Positions 1 through 8,026 of a DNA stretch of 50,237 bases are shown here, piece by piece. The translations under genes and the position numbers were made by a program. How positions within the stretch are numbered: position 1 is the first letter of the stretch; each line of letters starts with the position of its first letter. This DNA is from a bacterium. Its GTDB lineage: Bacteria > Patescibacteriota > Saccharimonadia > CAILAD01 > BJGX01. The DNA lies in the NCBI GenBank assembly GCA_029778565.1, contig JAKOQC010000575.1, positions 1 through 50,237 of the forward strand, written 5' to 3'. The notes under the pieces are model-generated. The model saw only the letters and a list, made by a program, of their open reading frames with translations. It did not search any database and was not told the origin of the DNA.

Positions 1-1
1 C

Positions 2-64
2 AACGCAGATGAAGTGAACCCAGCCAACAACAACAATCGGAACGCTGGGCTGTCTGTCCGCTGA
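2..64 (+). CDS. C-terminal end of a DGR-type variable protein (partial)
   Basis: Only the last 20 codons are inside the window. Frame 2 reads NADEVNPANNNNRNAGLSVR and then TGA. This asparagine-rich ending with an 'NNRNxGxSVR' tail is typical of the C-type-lectin/formylglycine-enzyme fold proteins that diversity-generating retroelements mutate, and such elements are common in CPR genomes (family knowledge). Most of the Asn codons are AAC, the codon favoured in such templates because adenines are the mutagenised positions. It could be the variable repeat of a target gene or a template repeat. No reverse transcriptase is visible, because the sequence upstream lies outside the window. Confidence is moderate because so little of it can be seen. 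Confidence 0.45.
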   Translation, partial: NADEVNPANNNNRNAGLSVR

Positions 65-112
65 CTCTTAGAGCATATTTTGTAACAGTTTTGCACTCAC
101 TACACCTCTATT

Positions 113-132
113 GGCTCATCTTCCTCTGAGCC
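113..132 (+). repeat. Inverted repeat downstream of the variable-protein end
   Basis: GGCTCA (113-118) and TGAGCC (127-132) form a perfect 6-bp stem with an 8-nt loop, 49 bases after the TGA at 64. Some diversity-generating retroelements need a hairpin just after the variable repeat; here it is farther away than in the phage example and has no T-run for a terminator. The rest of 65-198 shows no gene and no other clear signal. Confidence 0.3.
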
Positions 133-198
133 GGTATTTTAGCACTTTTTGCTTCATTCGTCTTTGTTTTAACTGTTCCTTGACGTTAGGGGATACTC

Positions 199-789
199 TC
201 GAACCAAGGTGTTCTTATTCATCAAGACAATAACCACGATGTCTTTAGTACCTCGGTAATTGGCAATAGTATTTATGGCAATGGTCAGTTTGGAATAGAC
301 TTAGCGGCCGATAGTGGCGGAGAAGGTACTGCCGATACTGACCTTGGCCCGAATTTATTAAATGATTATCTTATGAGTTATCCGACTACACTGGCAAACT
401 ACTACCTTAACAGACCAGTTATTAATTCTACGAGCTTTAGTGGGAATCAACTAACAATTGGCTATAACTTTACTGCCAATCAGGCCGATAATAGCACGCT
501 ACTTCAGACAGACGTAATTGGTTATCGTTTAGACTTTTATCTCAATGAGGGTAGTCAGGATGGTGCCTATGATGGATATAGTCAAGGTAAAACACACCTT
601 GGTAGCTTTGTAGTCGATGGTTCAGAAACCAATGCAAGCCATACTTTTACTAGCCCGGTAAGTCTAAGTAATAGTCAAAATATAACTACAACAGCAACAG
701 TCTTGTGGAGAGTGATACCAATTGATGAATGTAATGTTAGTACTAGTGTCTATGGGTCTGGACCACCATATTCAGCGTGTCCAATGTAA
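199..789 (+). pseudogene. 5'-truncated secreted beta-helix protein
   Basis: The frame matches the C-terminal third of the beta-helix protein at 3456-5252: 'NQGVLIHQ', 'IYGNGQFGID', 'TADTDLGPNLLN', then the whole terminal domain ('LNRP', 'GYRLDFYLN', 'QDGAY', 'GKTHLGSFVV'). Similarity starts near 199-205, just after in-frame stops at 181 and 187. No signal peptide or N-terminal beta-helix precedes it. The first in-frame ATG is at 373, which would give a 138-residue protein starting inside the conserved region. I read it as the 3' remnant of a third tandem paralogue whose 5' part was replaced by the sequence at 1-198. Expression of the short ATG frame cannot be excluded. Confidence 0.7.
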
Positions 790-812
790 CATTTGAGTTA
801 AAAGGAGTTATT

Positions 813-1121
813 ATGAAGAAAAATCTTGGTAAAGTAGCAAAAACATTAATAGTTAGTTTGGCAATTGCATTGTTAATTAGTGTAGTAAACATGAGTGTAA
901 GTATTGCACAAGAAATAAACCCTGCTGACGGCACCTATAGTTATGGTTCTACCTCAGAATTTTCGCCATATGTTACCCTTACATCTAGCGGTACATTGGC
1001 ACCAACTGGCGATAGCCAAACTGTCGGTTATATAGCTGCTTTAGCCATGTTACTAGTTTCGGGCGGAATTGTTATTGCTGTAGTAAAAAATAAAAATAAT
1101 TTACTTAATAATAAATGCTAA
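813..1121 (+). CDS. Small surface protein with LAPTG sorting signal
   Basis: 102 residues from the ATG at 813, preceded by a good ribosome site (AAGGAG at 802-807); the longer open frame from 777 has no such site. Residues 1-32 form a signal peptide (MKKNLGKVAK, then a hydrophobic stretch ending in 'SIAQ'). A short Ser/Thr/Tyr-rich mature part follows. Residues 62-66 are LAPTG, followed by a hydrophobic helix (about 70-90) and a basic tail (KNKNN). This is the three-part layout of a sortase substrate, and LAxTG is the pentapeptide of class E sortases. No sortase is in the window. The stop overlaps the ATG of the downstream beta-helix gene, so the two are probably co-translated. Confidence 0.7.
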   Translation: MKKNLGKVAKTLIVSLAIALLISVVNMSVSIAQEINPADGTYSYGSTSEFSPYVTLTSSGTLAPTGDSQTVGYIAALAMLLVSGGIVIAVVKNKNNLLNNKC

Positions 1122-3409
1122 AATTTCGCATATTACTACCAATACTACTTGGCCTGTTTTTGATGTTTGTATTTAGTAATACGGCTAGTGCAGCAAATTA
1201 CGATGTAACAAACACTGACGATAGTGGCGCAGGTAGCTTAAGACAAGCAATATTAGATGCCAATGCAAATTTAGGTGCCGATACTATTAGCTTTGCAATT
1301 GCAGGCGCGGGTGTACATACTATTACATTGGCAAGTGATCTGCCAGATATTACCGATACCGTTACTATAGATGGCACCACTCAGTCTGGCGCTAGTTGTG
1401 GAACCTTGGTACCATCCTTACCAGCTAACTCAAATACTCCACATACCCTTCTAATAGAAATAGATGGTAGTCAGCTTAGCGACCCTGGATTTTCTTACCA
1501 AGTAGGTGTACTTCGCATAGAATCTGGTGGCGATAACACTATAATAAAAGGCTTAATAATAAATAATGCTGGGCAGAGTGGCTTTGAAAGTGTTAATGGT
1601 ATTGCTACAAAGGCAAGTGGTGATGTTATTTCGAATATCTCTATTAACTGTAATTATATTGGTACCGACCCTACCGGAGATTCTGCAGAGGCAAATTTAC
1701 AAAATGGTATTTATATTGATTACGGGTCGGTTTCTGGGTTAACAATTCAAAACAACGTAATTGGTGGGAACGGCAAAGCTCAAATTTATCTATTGGGTAA
1801 TAATTCTACTATTGATATAGACCACAACCTTATAGGTTCGCAGGCAAATGGTACTACTGTACTTACAGGAGGCTTTGCAAATGGCGGGGTGAATTTTCAG
1901 AGCGCTACTAATGCTAACATTAATAACAATGTCGTAGTTAATCAGGTTGGAGGAATTAATGGAGGAGATACTCTTATTGACTCAGAAGTGAGTAATAACT
2001 ACGTAGGAGTGGGCCTAAATGGCAATTCTATTCCAAATGGTTATGGCATATATATTATCGCTGCAAATTTAACTCTTTCATCTAACCTAGTAGCAAATAA
2101 TACTCAGGGAGGCATTACTGTAGTGGCTGATGGGGCAAATATTAATGCTAATGAAATAAGAAACAATGATGTTAATGGTTTATATACTATTTCTATCTCT
2201 GATACAACTAATTTTATTGTACAAAATAATAATATCTATTCTAATAATGGAGAAGGTATTAACGTTCAAAGCTCTTATGGCGCATCTAAGACTCTCATTT
2301 ATAACAACAATATCTATTCGAATATAAAAAACGGGATTTTAGTCAATAATACAGGTCACGATATACAAATATACTCAAATAATATTGGCCTAGATGCGTC
2401 AAATAATCCGGCCGGCAATACCCAAGATGGTATTCGGTTGGGGAACGATAGTTATGATAGCACGGCAAGCCAGGTAACCATTGGAAGTGCTACAGCAGGG
2501 CAACAAAATGTTATTTCTGCTAACGGCGGTAGTGGGGTGCATATTACTAATACTTCTTGCGGAACCACAACATTAAATACGTTAATTGGTAATTATATAG
2601 GCACAAACACCTCTGGTACTATTGCTAATGGTTATGGCAACAGCCTATCTGGTGTTACGGTTAATGAATCAATTGCAAATTGTTCTAACCCAACTACTGT
2701 ATTAAAAAACCAAATAGGTGGTGATGGTCAGGGCGAACAAAATATAATTGCTGGTAATACTCAAGACGGTATTAGAATATTTCATGTGCCCGATGGCTAC
2801 CAAGATGATTGCGATTATGGCTTTGGGTTTACCGCATGTACGGGTTCTGATGTATTTAGTAATGTAGTTTTACCAAACACAATTTATGGTAATGGTAATT
2901 TAGGGGTAAATCTAGCAACAGATAACGATAACGACGGACAAGCCGATATAGATCTTGGGCCCAATGTATTAAATGACTTCTTAATAGATTACCCAGCCAG
3001 CTACTCGAATAATTACCTTAATCGTCCTACTATAACTTCGGCAGATATTAGTGGAAATCAACTAACAGTTGGATATAATTTTCAGGCACCACCCGGTATT
3101 ACGCCAAGTGATGATGGGTATAGCTTATTACCAACCGACTTACTCGGTTATCGATTAGACTTTTATTTGAATAATAATGCTCAAGATGGTGCTTATGCCG
3201 GATATAATCAGGGCAAAACGCACCTTGGTAGCTTTGTAGTTGATGGCTCAGAAACCAATGCTACCCATACATTTACTAGCTCGATACCACTCGATGGTAA
3301 TCAGAGTATTTCTGCGACTGCTACAATATTATGGAAAAACATTACTTGTCAGCAAAGTGGCTTTATTCGACAAGGCGATGGACCGCCATATCAAGGCTGT
3401 ACCGATTAA
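1115..3409 (+). CDS. Secreted right-handed beta-helix protein
   Basis: 764 residues. A signal peptide (about 1-27, ending 'SNTASA') precedes an N-terminal 'DSGAGSLRQAILDAN' motif common at the start of bacterial surface beta-helix proteins. About 500 residues of Asn/Gly-rich repeats follow ('NNNIYSN', 'GNYIGTN', 'QNVISANGGSGV'), as expected for a pectate-lyase-like right-handed parallel beta-helix. The last ~130 residues form a terminal beta domain ('LNRPTI', 'GYRLDFYLN', 'GKTHLGSFVV') shared with its two neighbours. I see no membrane anchor or sorting signal at the C-terminus. The start overlaps the end of the LAPTG gene. Likely exported and carbohydrate- or host-facing, but the substrate cannot be read from sequence and catalytic residues are not evident. 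Confidence 0.8.
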   Translation: MLKFRILLPILLGLFLMFVFSNTASAANYDVTNTDDSGAGSLRQAILDANANLGADTISFAIAGAGVHTITLASDLPDITDTVTIDGTTQSGASCGTLVPSLPANSNTPHTLLIEIDGSQLSDPGFSYQVGVLRIESGGDNTIIKGLIINNAGQSGFESVNGIATKASGDVISNISINCNYIGTDPTGDSAEANLQNGIYIDYGSVSGLTIQNNVIGGNGKAQIYLLGNNSTIDIDHNLIGSQANGTTVLTGGFANGGVNFQSATNANINNNVVVNQVGGINGGDTLIDSEVSNNYVGVGLNGNSIPNGYGIYIIAANLTLSSNLVANNTQGGITVVADGANINANEIRNNDVNGLYTISISDTTNFIVQNNNIYSNNGEGINVQSSYGASKTLIYNNNIYSNIKNGILVNNTGHDIQIYSNNIGLDASNNPAGNTQDGIRLGNDSYDSTASQVTIGSATAGQQNVISANGGSGVHITNTSCGTTTLNTLIGNYIGTNTSGTIANGYGNSLSGVTVNESIANCSNPTTVLKNQIGGDGQGEQNIIAGNTQDGIRIFHVPDGYQDDCDYGFGFTACTGSDVFSNVVLPNTIYGNGNLGVNLATDNDNDGQADIDLGPNVLNDFLIDYPASYSNNYLNRPTITSADISGNQLTVGYNFQAPPGITPSDDGYSLLPTDLLGYRLDFYLNNNAQDGAYAGYNQGKTHLGSFVVDGSETNATHTFTSSIPLDGNQSISATATILWKNITCQQSGFIRQGDGPPYQGCTD

Positions 3410-3441
3410 GACACTGTCTAGATATCTGGGAATTGATAAGG

Positions 3442-3455
3442 TATACTTTAATATT
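3442..3455 (+). promoter_or_regulatory. -10 box next to the second beta-helix gene start
   Basis: TATACT at 3442-3447 lies 8 bases before the ATG at 3456. No convincing Shine-Dalgarno site is present, so a very short or absent leader is likely. Confidence 0.4.
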
Positions 3456-5252
3456 ATGAAACGCTTACGGTTGTTAATACTTGTAACTTCAGCTTCTTTA
3501 ATTGCATCAGTTGCTTTATGTGTCTCAACAGCCCATGCTGCAGATTATCCGGTTACTACTACTGCCGATTCTGGAGCTGGTAGTCTTCGGCAAGCAATCT
3601 TAGACGCTAATGCCAACCCAGGAGCAGACAGCATTAGTTTTGCCATTATTGGTGGTGGCGTACAAACCATTACACCGGCATCAGCATTGCCAGACATTAC
3701 TGATCAACTAACCATTGACGGTACCACACAAAGCGGAGCTAGTTGTGGAACACTAGTACCAGCTAGCTTGCCAGTGAACAATAATACACCGCACAATCTA
3801 TTAATAGAGATAAATGCGAGTGGCGCAAGTGGAATAAATGCTTTACATTTTACAACTGGCTCTACAAATTCAGTCGTAAGGGGTTTAGTAATGAATGGAA
3901 CTACTAATAATGCTGCTGCACTCTCAATAGATTCAACTGTAGGGGGTGTGTTGGTTGAGTGTAATTATATTGGTACCAATGCTAGCGGCAGTACTATAGT
4001 GGCTAATTCTGGTGCCGACATTTATGCCTTTGTTAATAATAGTGGGAATGTTTTTCAAAACAATTTAGTATCCGGCTCGAACTCAGAAGGTATTGTTATT
4101 AGTACTGGTACTTTTCAAAATAACTTAGTTGGTACTGATGCAACCGGTAAAGTTGCGCTTGCTAATAATACATATGGTGTTTCGACTGCAGATGGTACAA
4201 ACGTTACTATTTATCATAATGTTATTGCAGGTAATAATAACAATGGCATTTTTATGGGCGCAGCTACTCAAATTACCATTACCGGAAATTATATTGGCTT
4301 AAACATAGAAGGTAATCCTTTAGCAAATAATGGTAATGGTATTACTGCCTATGGAACAAGTAATTTTTCTATTGGTGGAACATTGGCGAGCGAGAGAAAT
4401 ATTATTTCTGCTAACAATAATAATGGTATTCATCTTTATAGAGATTGTAGTGCTAATGGTAATACTACTAACTCCACAGTGTTTAATAATTTTATTGGTA
4501 CCAAGGCTAATGGGGCAGTACAGGCTGGGTATGGTAACGGAGCTGCGGGAATACAAGTTAATGAATTCTATGGTGGCTGTGTTTCTGTGTACAAACACCA
4601 AATTGGCGGTGATAATACAGGCGAGCCAAACATAATTGCCGGCAATACGAATCAGGGTATTTTAATTCACCAAAGTGGTGCTCAAGATGTGTTTAGCGTG
4701 AGTGCTGTAAATAATAGTATTTATGCCAATGGTCAATTCGGTATTGATATTGCCTCTGATAGCAATCAAGACAACGGAATTGCCGATACTGATCTCGGGC
4801 CTAACCTGCTTAATAATTACTTGATGTCTCTGCCTACTGATGGTCATGCTAATTACTATTTAAATAGACCGACCATTACCTCTACGAGCTTTTCCGGTAA
4901 TCAATTAACTGTTAATTACAACTATACAGCAAATATGGCAGATAATGTTTCGCTGAATCAAGCAGATGTAGTTGGTTATCGCTTAGATTTTTATCTAAAT
5001 GACAATTCACAAGATGGTGCATATGTTGGGTACAATCAAGGTAAAACACACTTAGGATCTTTTGTTGTTAATGGAAGTGAAACGAATGCCACACATACAT
5101 TTACGAGCTCTGTTTTATTAAGTGCAGATCAATCAGTTAATGCAACCGCAACGGTATTATGGAAAAACATACCACAATCAGTATGTTCTAACCCAAATGC
5201 TTATTATGGTAATGGGGTACCGTATGATCCTTGTACTCCACCACAACCGTAG
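3456..5252 (+). CDS. Secreted right-handed beta-helix protein, paralogue
   Basis: 598 residues from the ATG at 3456. The open frame reaches back to 3240 inside the previous gene, but the signal peptide begins at 3456 (MKRLRLLILV, then a hydrophobic stretch ending 'AHAA'). It has the same plan as the upstream gene: the 'DSGAGSLRQAILDANANPGAD' segment, Asn/Gly-rich beta-helix turns, then the terminal domain with 'LNRPTIT', 'GYRLDFYLN', 'QDGAY' and 'GKTHLGSFVV'. It is about 170 residues shorter, mainly by fewer helix turns. The tandem arrangement with 199-789 and 1115-3409 points to duplication of a surface protein. Enzymatic activity is not evident. Confidence 0.8.
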   Translation: MKRLRLLILVTSASLIASVALCVSTAHAADYPVTTTADSGAGSLRQAILDANANPGADSISFAIIGGGVQTITPASALPDITDQLTIDGTTQSGASCGTLVPASLPVNNNTPHNLLIEINASGASGINALHFTTGSTNSVVRGLVMNGTTNNAAALSIDSTVGGVLVECNYIGTNASGSTIVANSGADIYAFVNNSGNVFQNNLVSGSNSEGIVISTGTFQNNLVGTDATGKVALANNTYGVSTADGTNVTIYHNVIAGNNNNGIFMGAATQITITGNYIGLNIEGNPLANNGNGITAYGTSNFSIGGTLASERNIISANNNNGIHLYRDCSANGNTTNSTVFNNFIGTKANGAVQAGYGNGAAGIQVNEFYGGCVSVYKHQIGGDNTGEPNIIAGNTNQGILIHQSGAQDVFSVSAVNNSIYANGQFGIDIASDSNQDNGIADTDLGPNLLNNYLMSLPTDGHANYYLNRPTITSTSFSGNQLTVNYNYTANMADNVSLNQADVVGYRLDFYLNDNSQDGAYVGYNQGKTHLGSFVVNGSETNATHTFTSSVLLSADQSVNATATVLWKNIPQSVCSNPNAYYGNGVPYDPCTPPQP

Positions 5253-5282
5253 CAACAGTTGCGTAACAGTAAGCGAATAAGA

Positions 5283-5294
5283 GATAATAGTGTA
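5283..5294 (+). promoter_or_regulatory. -10 box for leaderless hisS
   Basis: GATAAT at 5283-5288, then exactly six bases to the ATG at 5295. Transcription would begin at or beside the start codon. No Shine-Dalgarno site is seen. Confidence 0.5.
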
Positions 5295-6605
5295 ATGAAT
5301 AAAGTTACTCCACGCCGACCCTCTGGTTTTCCAGAATATTTACCTGCAGAACAAATCGAATTTAAGAGAATGATCTCGGCTATTAGCGAGACATATGAGT
5401 TATTCGGGTTTACACCAATAGAAACTCCAGCTATTGAATTGGCAGAAGTGTTATTGGCTAAAGGTGGCGGAGAAACAGAAAAAGAAATTTACCGATTTAG
5501 TAAAGGTGAAAAAGACTATGCTCTACACTATGATTTAACAGTGCCATTAGCTCGCTATGTTTCAGAACATCAAAGTGATTTGGTAATGCCGTTTAGGCGC
5601 TATCAAATTCAAAAGAATTGGCGCGCCGAACGAGCCCAAAAAGGTCGATTTAGAGAATTTTTGCAATGCGATGTGGACGTAATTGGTTCTCACTCGGTCT
5701 TACATGATGCCGAAATAGTTGCAGTTGTGAGTGAGGCTTTTTCTCGGCTAGCAATAGGTGACTACATTATTCGCATTAGTAATCGAAAATTACTGAGTGG
5801 TTTTGTGGATGCTATTGACCTAAGTGATAAGGCATCGGATGTTTTGCATCTGGTTGATAAGCTAGAGAAGCTGGATAAGGACGCGCTGATAGAAGAGTTT
5901 GGTAAGATTGGCCTAAGTAGTGATGATACTCAGCAAGTAATTGACTTTGTTTCTATGAGTGGCACGCCAGAAGAGGTATTAGAACAACTAGAAGGTCTTT
6001 CTATTGATAATAAAACTTTTCTTGCTGGTATTGCAGAAATGAAGGAGCTACTCTTCGCCCTAAAAGCTGCCAACGTTAATCCTAAAGTTTATTCTTTTGA
6101 TTTACGAATTGTAAGAGGCCTAGACTATTATACTGGCACTGTGTACGAAACTAACTTAGTTGATTACCCAGAATTTGGTAGTGTGTGCTCGGGTGGACGG
6201 TATAATGATCTCACAAAATATTACTCCAGCGCAGATTTACCCGGAGTGGGTATTTCTATTGGACTAACCCGGCTCTTTGCGGCTATGCAAGAAGCAAATA
6301 AAATAGATAGTAAAGCTGCTTCACCAAATAAAATATTAATCGTACAGTTTGGTGGTAAAAAAGTGCTTGCCAAAGCATTAGAGGTTGCAAGTGAGTTGCG
6401 CAGTCAAAAGATAAATACACAAATTTTTCTTGATGAAGCAAAGCTAGATAAACAATTTAAGTATGCCGATAAACTTGGTGTACCATATGTACTGGTAATT
6501 GGTGATGCAGAATTAGAAAGCGGTAAAGTAGTGCTTAAAGATATGAGTAGTGGCGATCAGGCAACTTTGACCGTTAAAGAAGTATTAGAAAAACTAAAAA
6601 ATTAA
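5295..6605 (+). CDS. hisS: Histidyl-tRNA synthetase
   Basis: Class II synthetase that charges tRNA-His in the cytoplasm. 436 residues from the ATG at 5295; the frame is open from a TTG at 5259, but the -10 box at 5283 argues for 5295. Family features are 'FRYQIQKNWRAERAQKGRFREF' in part as motif 2, the HisRS signature 'RGLDYYTGTVYE', 'GGRYNDL', and motif 3 'GVGISIGLTRL'. The last ~95 residues match the HisRS anticodon-binding domain. Length is normal. A clear terminator follows. It is the first housekeeping gene after the surface-protein block. Confidence 0.95.
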   Translation: MNKVTPRRPSGFPEYLPAEQIEFKRMISAISETYELFGFTPIETPAIELAEVLLAKGGGETEKEIYRFSKGEKDYALHYDLTVPLARYVSEHQSDLVMPFRRYQIQKNWRAERAQKGRFREFLQCDVDVIGSHSVLHDAEIVAVVSEAFSRLAIGDYIIRISNRKLLSGFVDAIDLSDKASDVLHLVDKLEKLDKDALIEEFGKIGLSSDDTQQVIDFVSMSGTPEEVLEQLEGLSIDNKTFLAGIAEMKELLFALKAANVNPKVYSFDLRIVRGLDYYTGTVYETNLVDYPEFGSVCSGGRYNDLTKYYSSADLPGVGISIGLTRLFAAMQEANKIDSKAASPNKILIVQFGGKKVLAKALEVASELRSQKINTQIFLDEAKLDKQFKYADKLGVPYVLVIGDAELESGKVVLKDMSSGDQATLTVKEVLEKLKN

Positions 6606-6615
6606 TCAAATAATA

Positions 6616-6644
6616 AAAACACCCAATTTCTGGGTGTTTTATAT
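6616..6644 (+). terminator. Rho-independent terminator after hisS
   Basis: AAAACACCCA (6616-6625) pairs perfectly with TGGGTGTTTT (6631-6640) around a 5-nt loop; the 3' arm ends in four T. Confidence 0.85.
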
Positions 6645-6736
6645 TGTCTACATTATAGCACATAAGAGCATTAAAAAACAGTCTTGTTCTTTTGTCAAAT
6701 TAAGAGCAGAATACTTAAATAAATAGGAGTTATATT

Positions 6737-8026
6737 TTGAAATATAAGACCCATATAGTATCTTTAAAAAATGGTGCTAATCTTTTGGCTATAGATGTAG
6801 CAGATACTAAGAAATTTTTATTTAACTCATGTTTTCGAGCTGGCTGGGATTATACAGAACCATCAAAGCAAGAATTAGCACATTTATTAGAGCACTTAGC
6901 CTTTTGTGGTAATTCAAAATACAAAACTGAGGAAGCACTTTCATATGAGGCAGAAAAATATGGTGTAAGGGTTAATGCGAATACATCTGATCATCTAATA
7001 AGATATTACTATAATGGTGGTATTAATGAATATGAACATATTATAGATTTAGCCACTGCGCAAATTGGTAAGCCAATTTTTTCTAAAAAAGACATTGATA
7101 ATCAAAAAAAAGTTGTTGCTGTAGAACTTTCTAGAAAGAAAGATAACGACTCAGATAGGTGTGGTTACCTAGCAAGTCAAACAATAATGACAAAATTTTT
7201 GTCTATAGATGAAAGAATTGCATCTCTTAATAATATTAATCGTGAAGATATAGTTGATTATTTTAATAAATACCACGTAGCTCAAAATTTGTATTTTATT
7301 ATAGCAGGCGATCTTAGTAGCGGCAGATTATCAAATATTGAATCTATTTTAAATAAGTTTTTAGAAACATATAGAACAGGTGAAAAACAAAAATGGAAAA
7401 AGAAAGATCTAAGTAAGTTTAATAAAGAGATATTAGTTCAAGATTCTAAGTTAGAAACAGAACAGCATTTTGAATTACACTTTATTAAAAAAAAATACAA
7501 TAAACAATTAGAGGCTCCGATGCAACTATTTAATACGCTTTTAGGTGTTGGATTTGGTGCTAGATTATTTACAAAAACTCGCCAAGAAGGACTAAGTTAC
7601 GGCGCACATTCATATTATGCAATAGACGAAGATTACAGTTATTTTATAATAAAAGACCGAACCCAACCTAAAAATATTGCTGGATTGTTCGACATTTGCG
7701 TAGGAGAAGTTGCAAAAATTTTGGATGGTAAATTTACTAAAGAGGAGTGGGATAGAGCAAAGGGTTTTTGTTTGAATTCTTTAGAAATTGGATTTGAAAC
7801 ACCAGATGATCTTGAATATTGGTTTGACACAAACTTTTTAGAAGGTAAACCACTTGAGACACCAGATAGTTTTATTAATAAACTTAAAAAAGTGCAACCA
7901 AAAGATATATCAAAACTCAGAAATTCATTTTTTAAAGACTCAGAATGGCTAGTATCATTAGTGGGTAAGGATATTGGTAAAGATCAAGCAAAATATAAGC
8001 AAATTGTTGAAAAGTATTTTGGTTAG
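6737..8026 (+). CDS. M16 family zinc peptidase
   Basis: 429 residues, the size of a single-chain M16B peptidase. It has the inverted zinc motif HLLEH at residues 49-53, with the third ligand Glu about 77 residues later in 'VVAVELSRKK' (Glu130). A C-terminal inactive-like M16 half carries 'TRQEGLSYGAHSYY'. The start is TTG at 6737 with AGGAG nine bases upstream; there is no ATG nearby. The gene is visibly more A+T- and Lys/Asn-rich than its neighbours, so horizontal acquisition is possible. No signal peptide is seen, suggesting cytoplasmic peptide processing. It converges on proS, and the two 3' ends share four bases. Confidence 0.85.
   Translation: MKYKTHIVSLKNGANLLAIDVADTKKFLFNSCFRAGWDYTEPSKQELAHLLEHLAFCGNSKYKTEEALSYEAEKYGVRVNANTSDHLIRYYYNGGINEYEHIIDLATAQIGKPIFSKKDIDNQKKVVAVELSRKKDNDSDRCGYLASQTIMTKFLSIDERIASLNNINREDIVDYFNKYHVAQNLYFIIAGDLSSGRLSNIESILNKFLETYRTGEKQKWKKKDLSKFNKEILVQDSKLETEQHFELHFIKKKYNKQLEAPMQLFNTLLGVGFGARLFTKTRQEGLSYGAHSYYAIDEDYSYFIIKDRTQPKNIAGLFDICVGEVAKILDGKFTKEEWDRAKGFCLNSLEIGFETPDDLEYWFDTNFLEGKPLETPDSFINKLKKVQPKDISKLRNSFFKDSEWLVSLVGKDIGKDQAKYKQIVEKYFG

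Noticed and set aside
3240-3455. Longer N-terminus for the second beta-helix protein
   Set aside because: It overlaps the previous gene in another frame, and the signal peptide starts cleanly at 3456.
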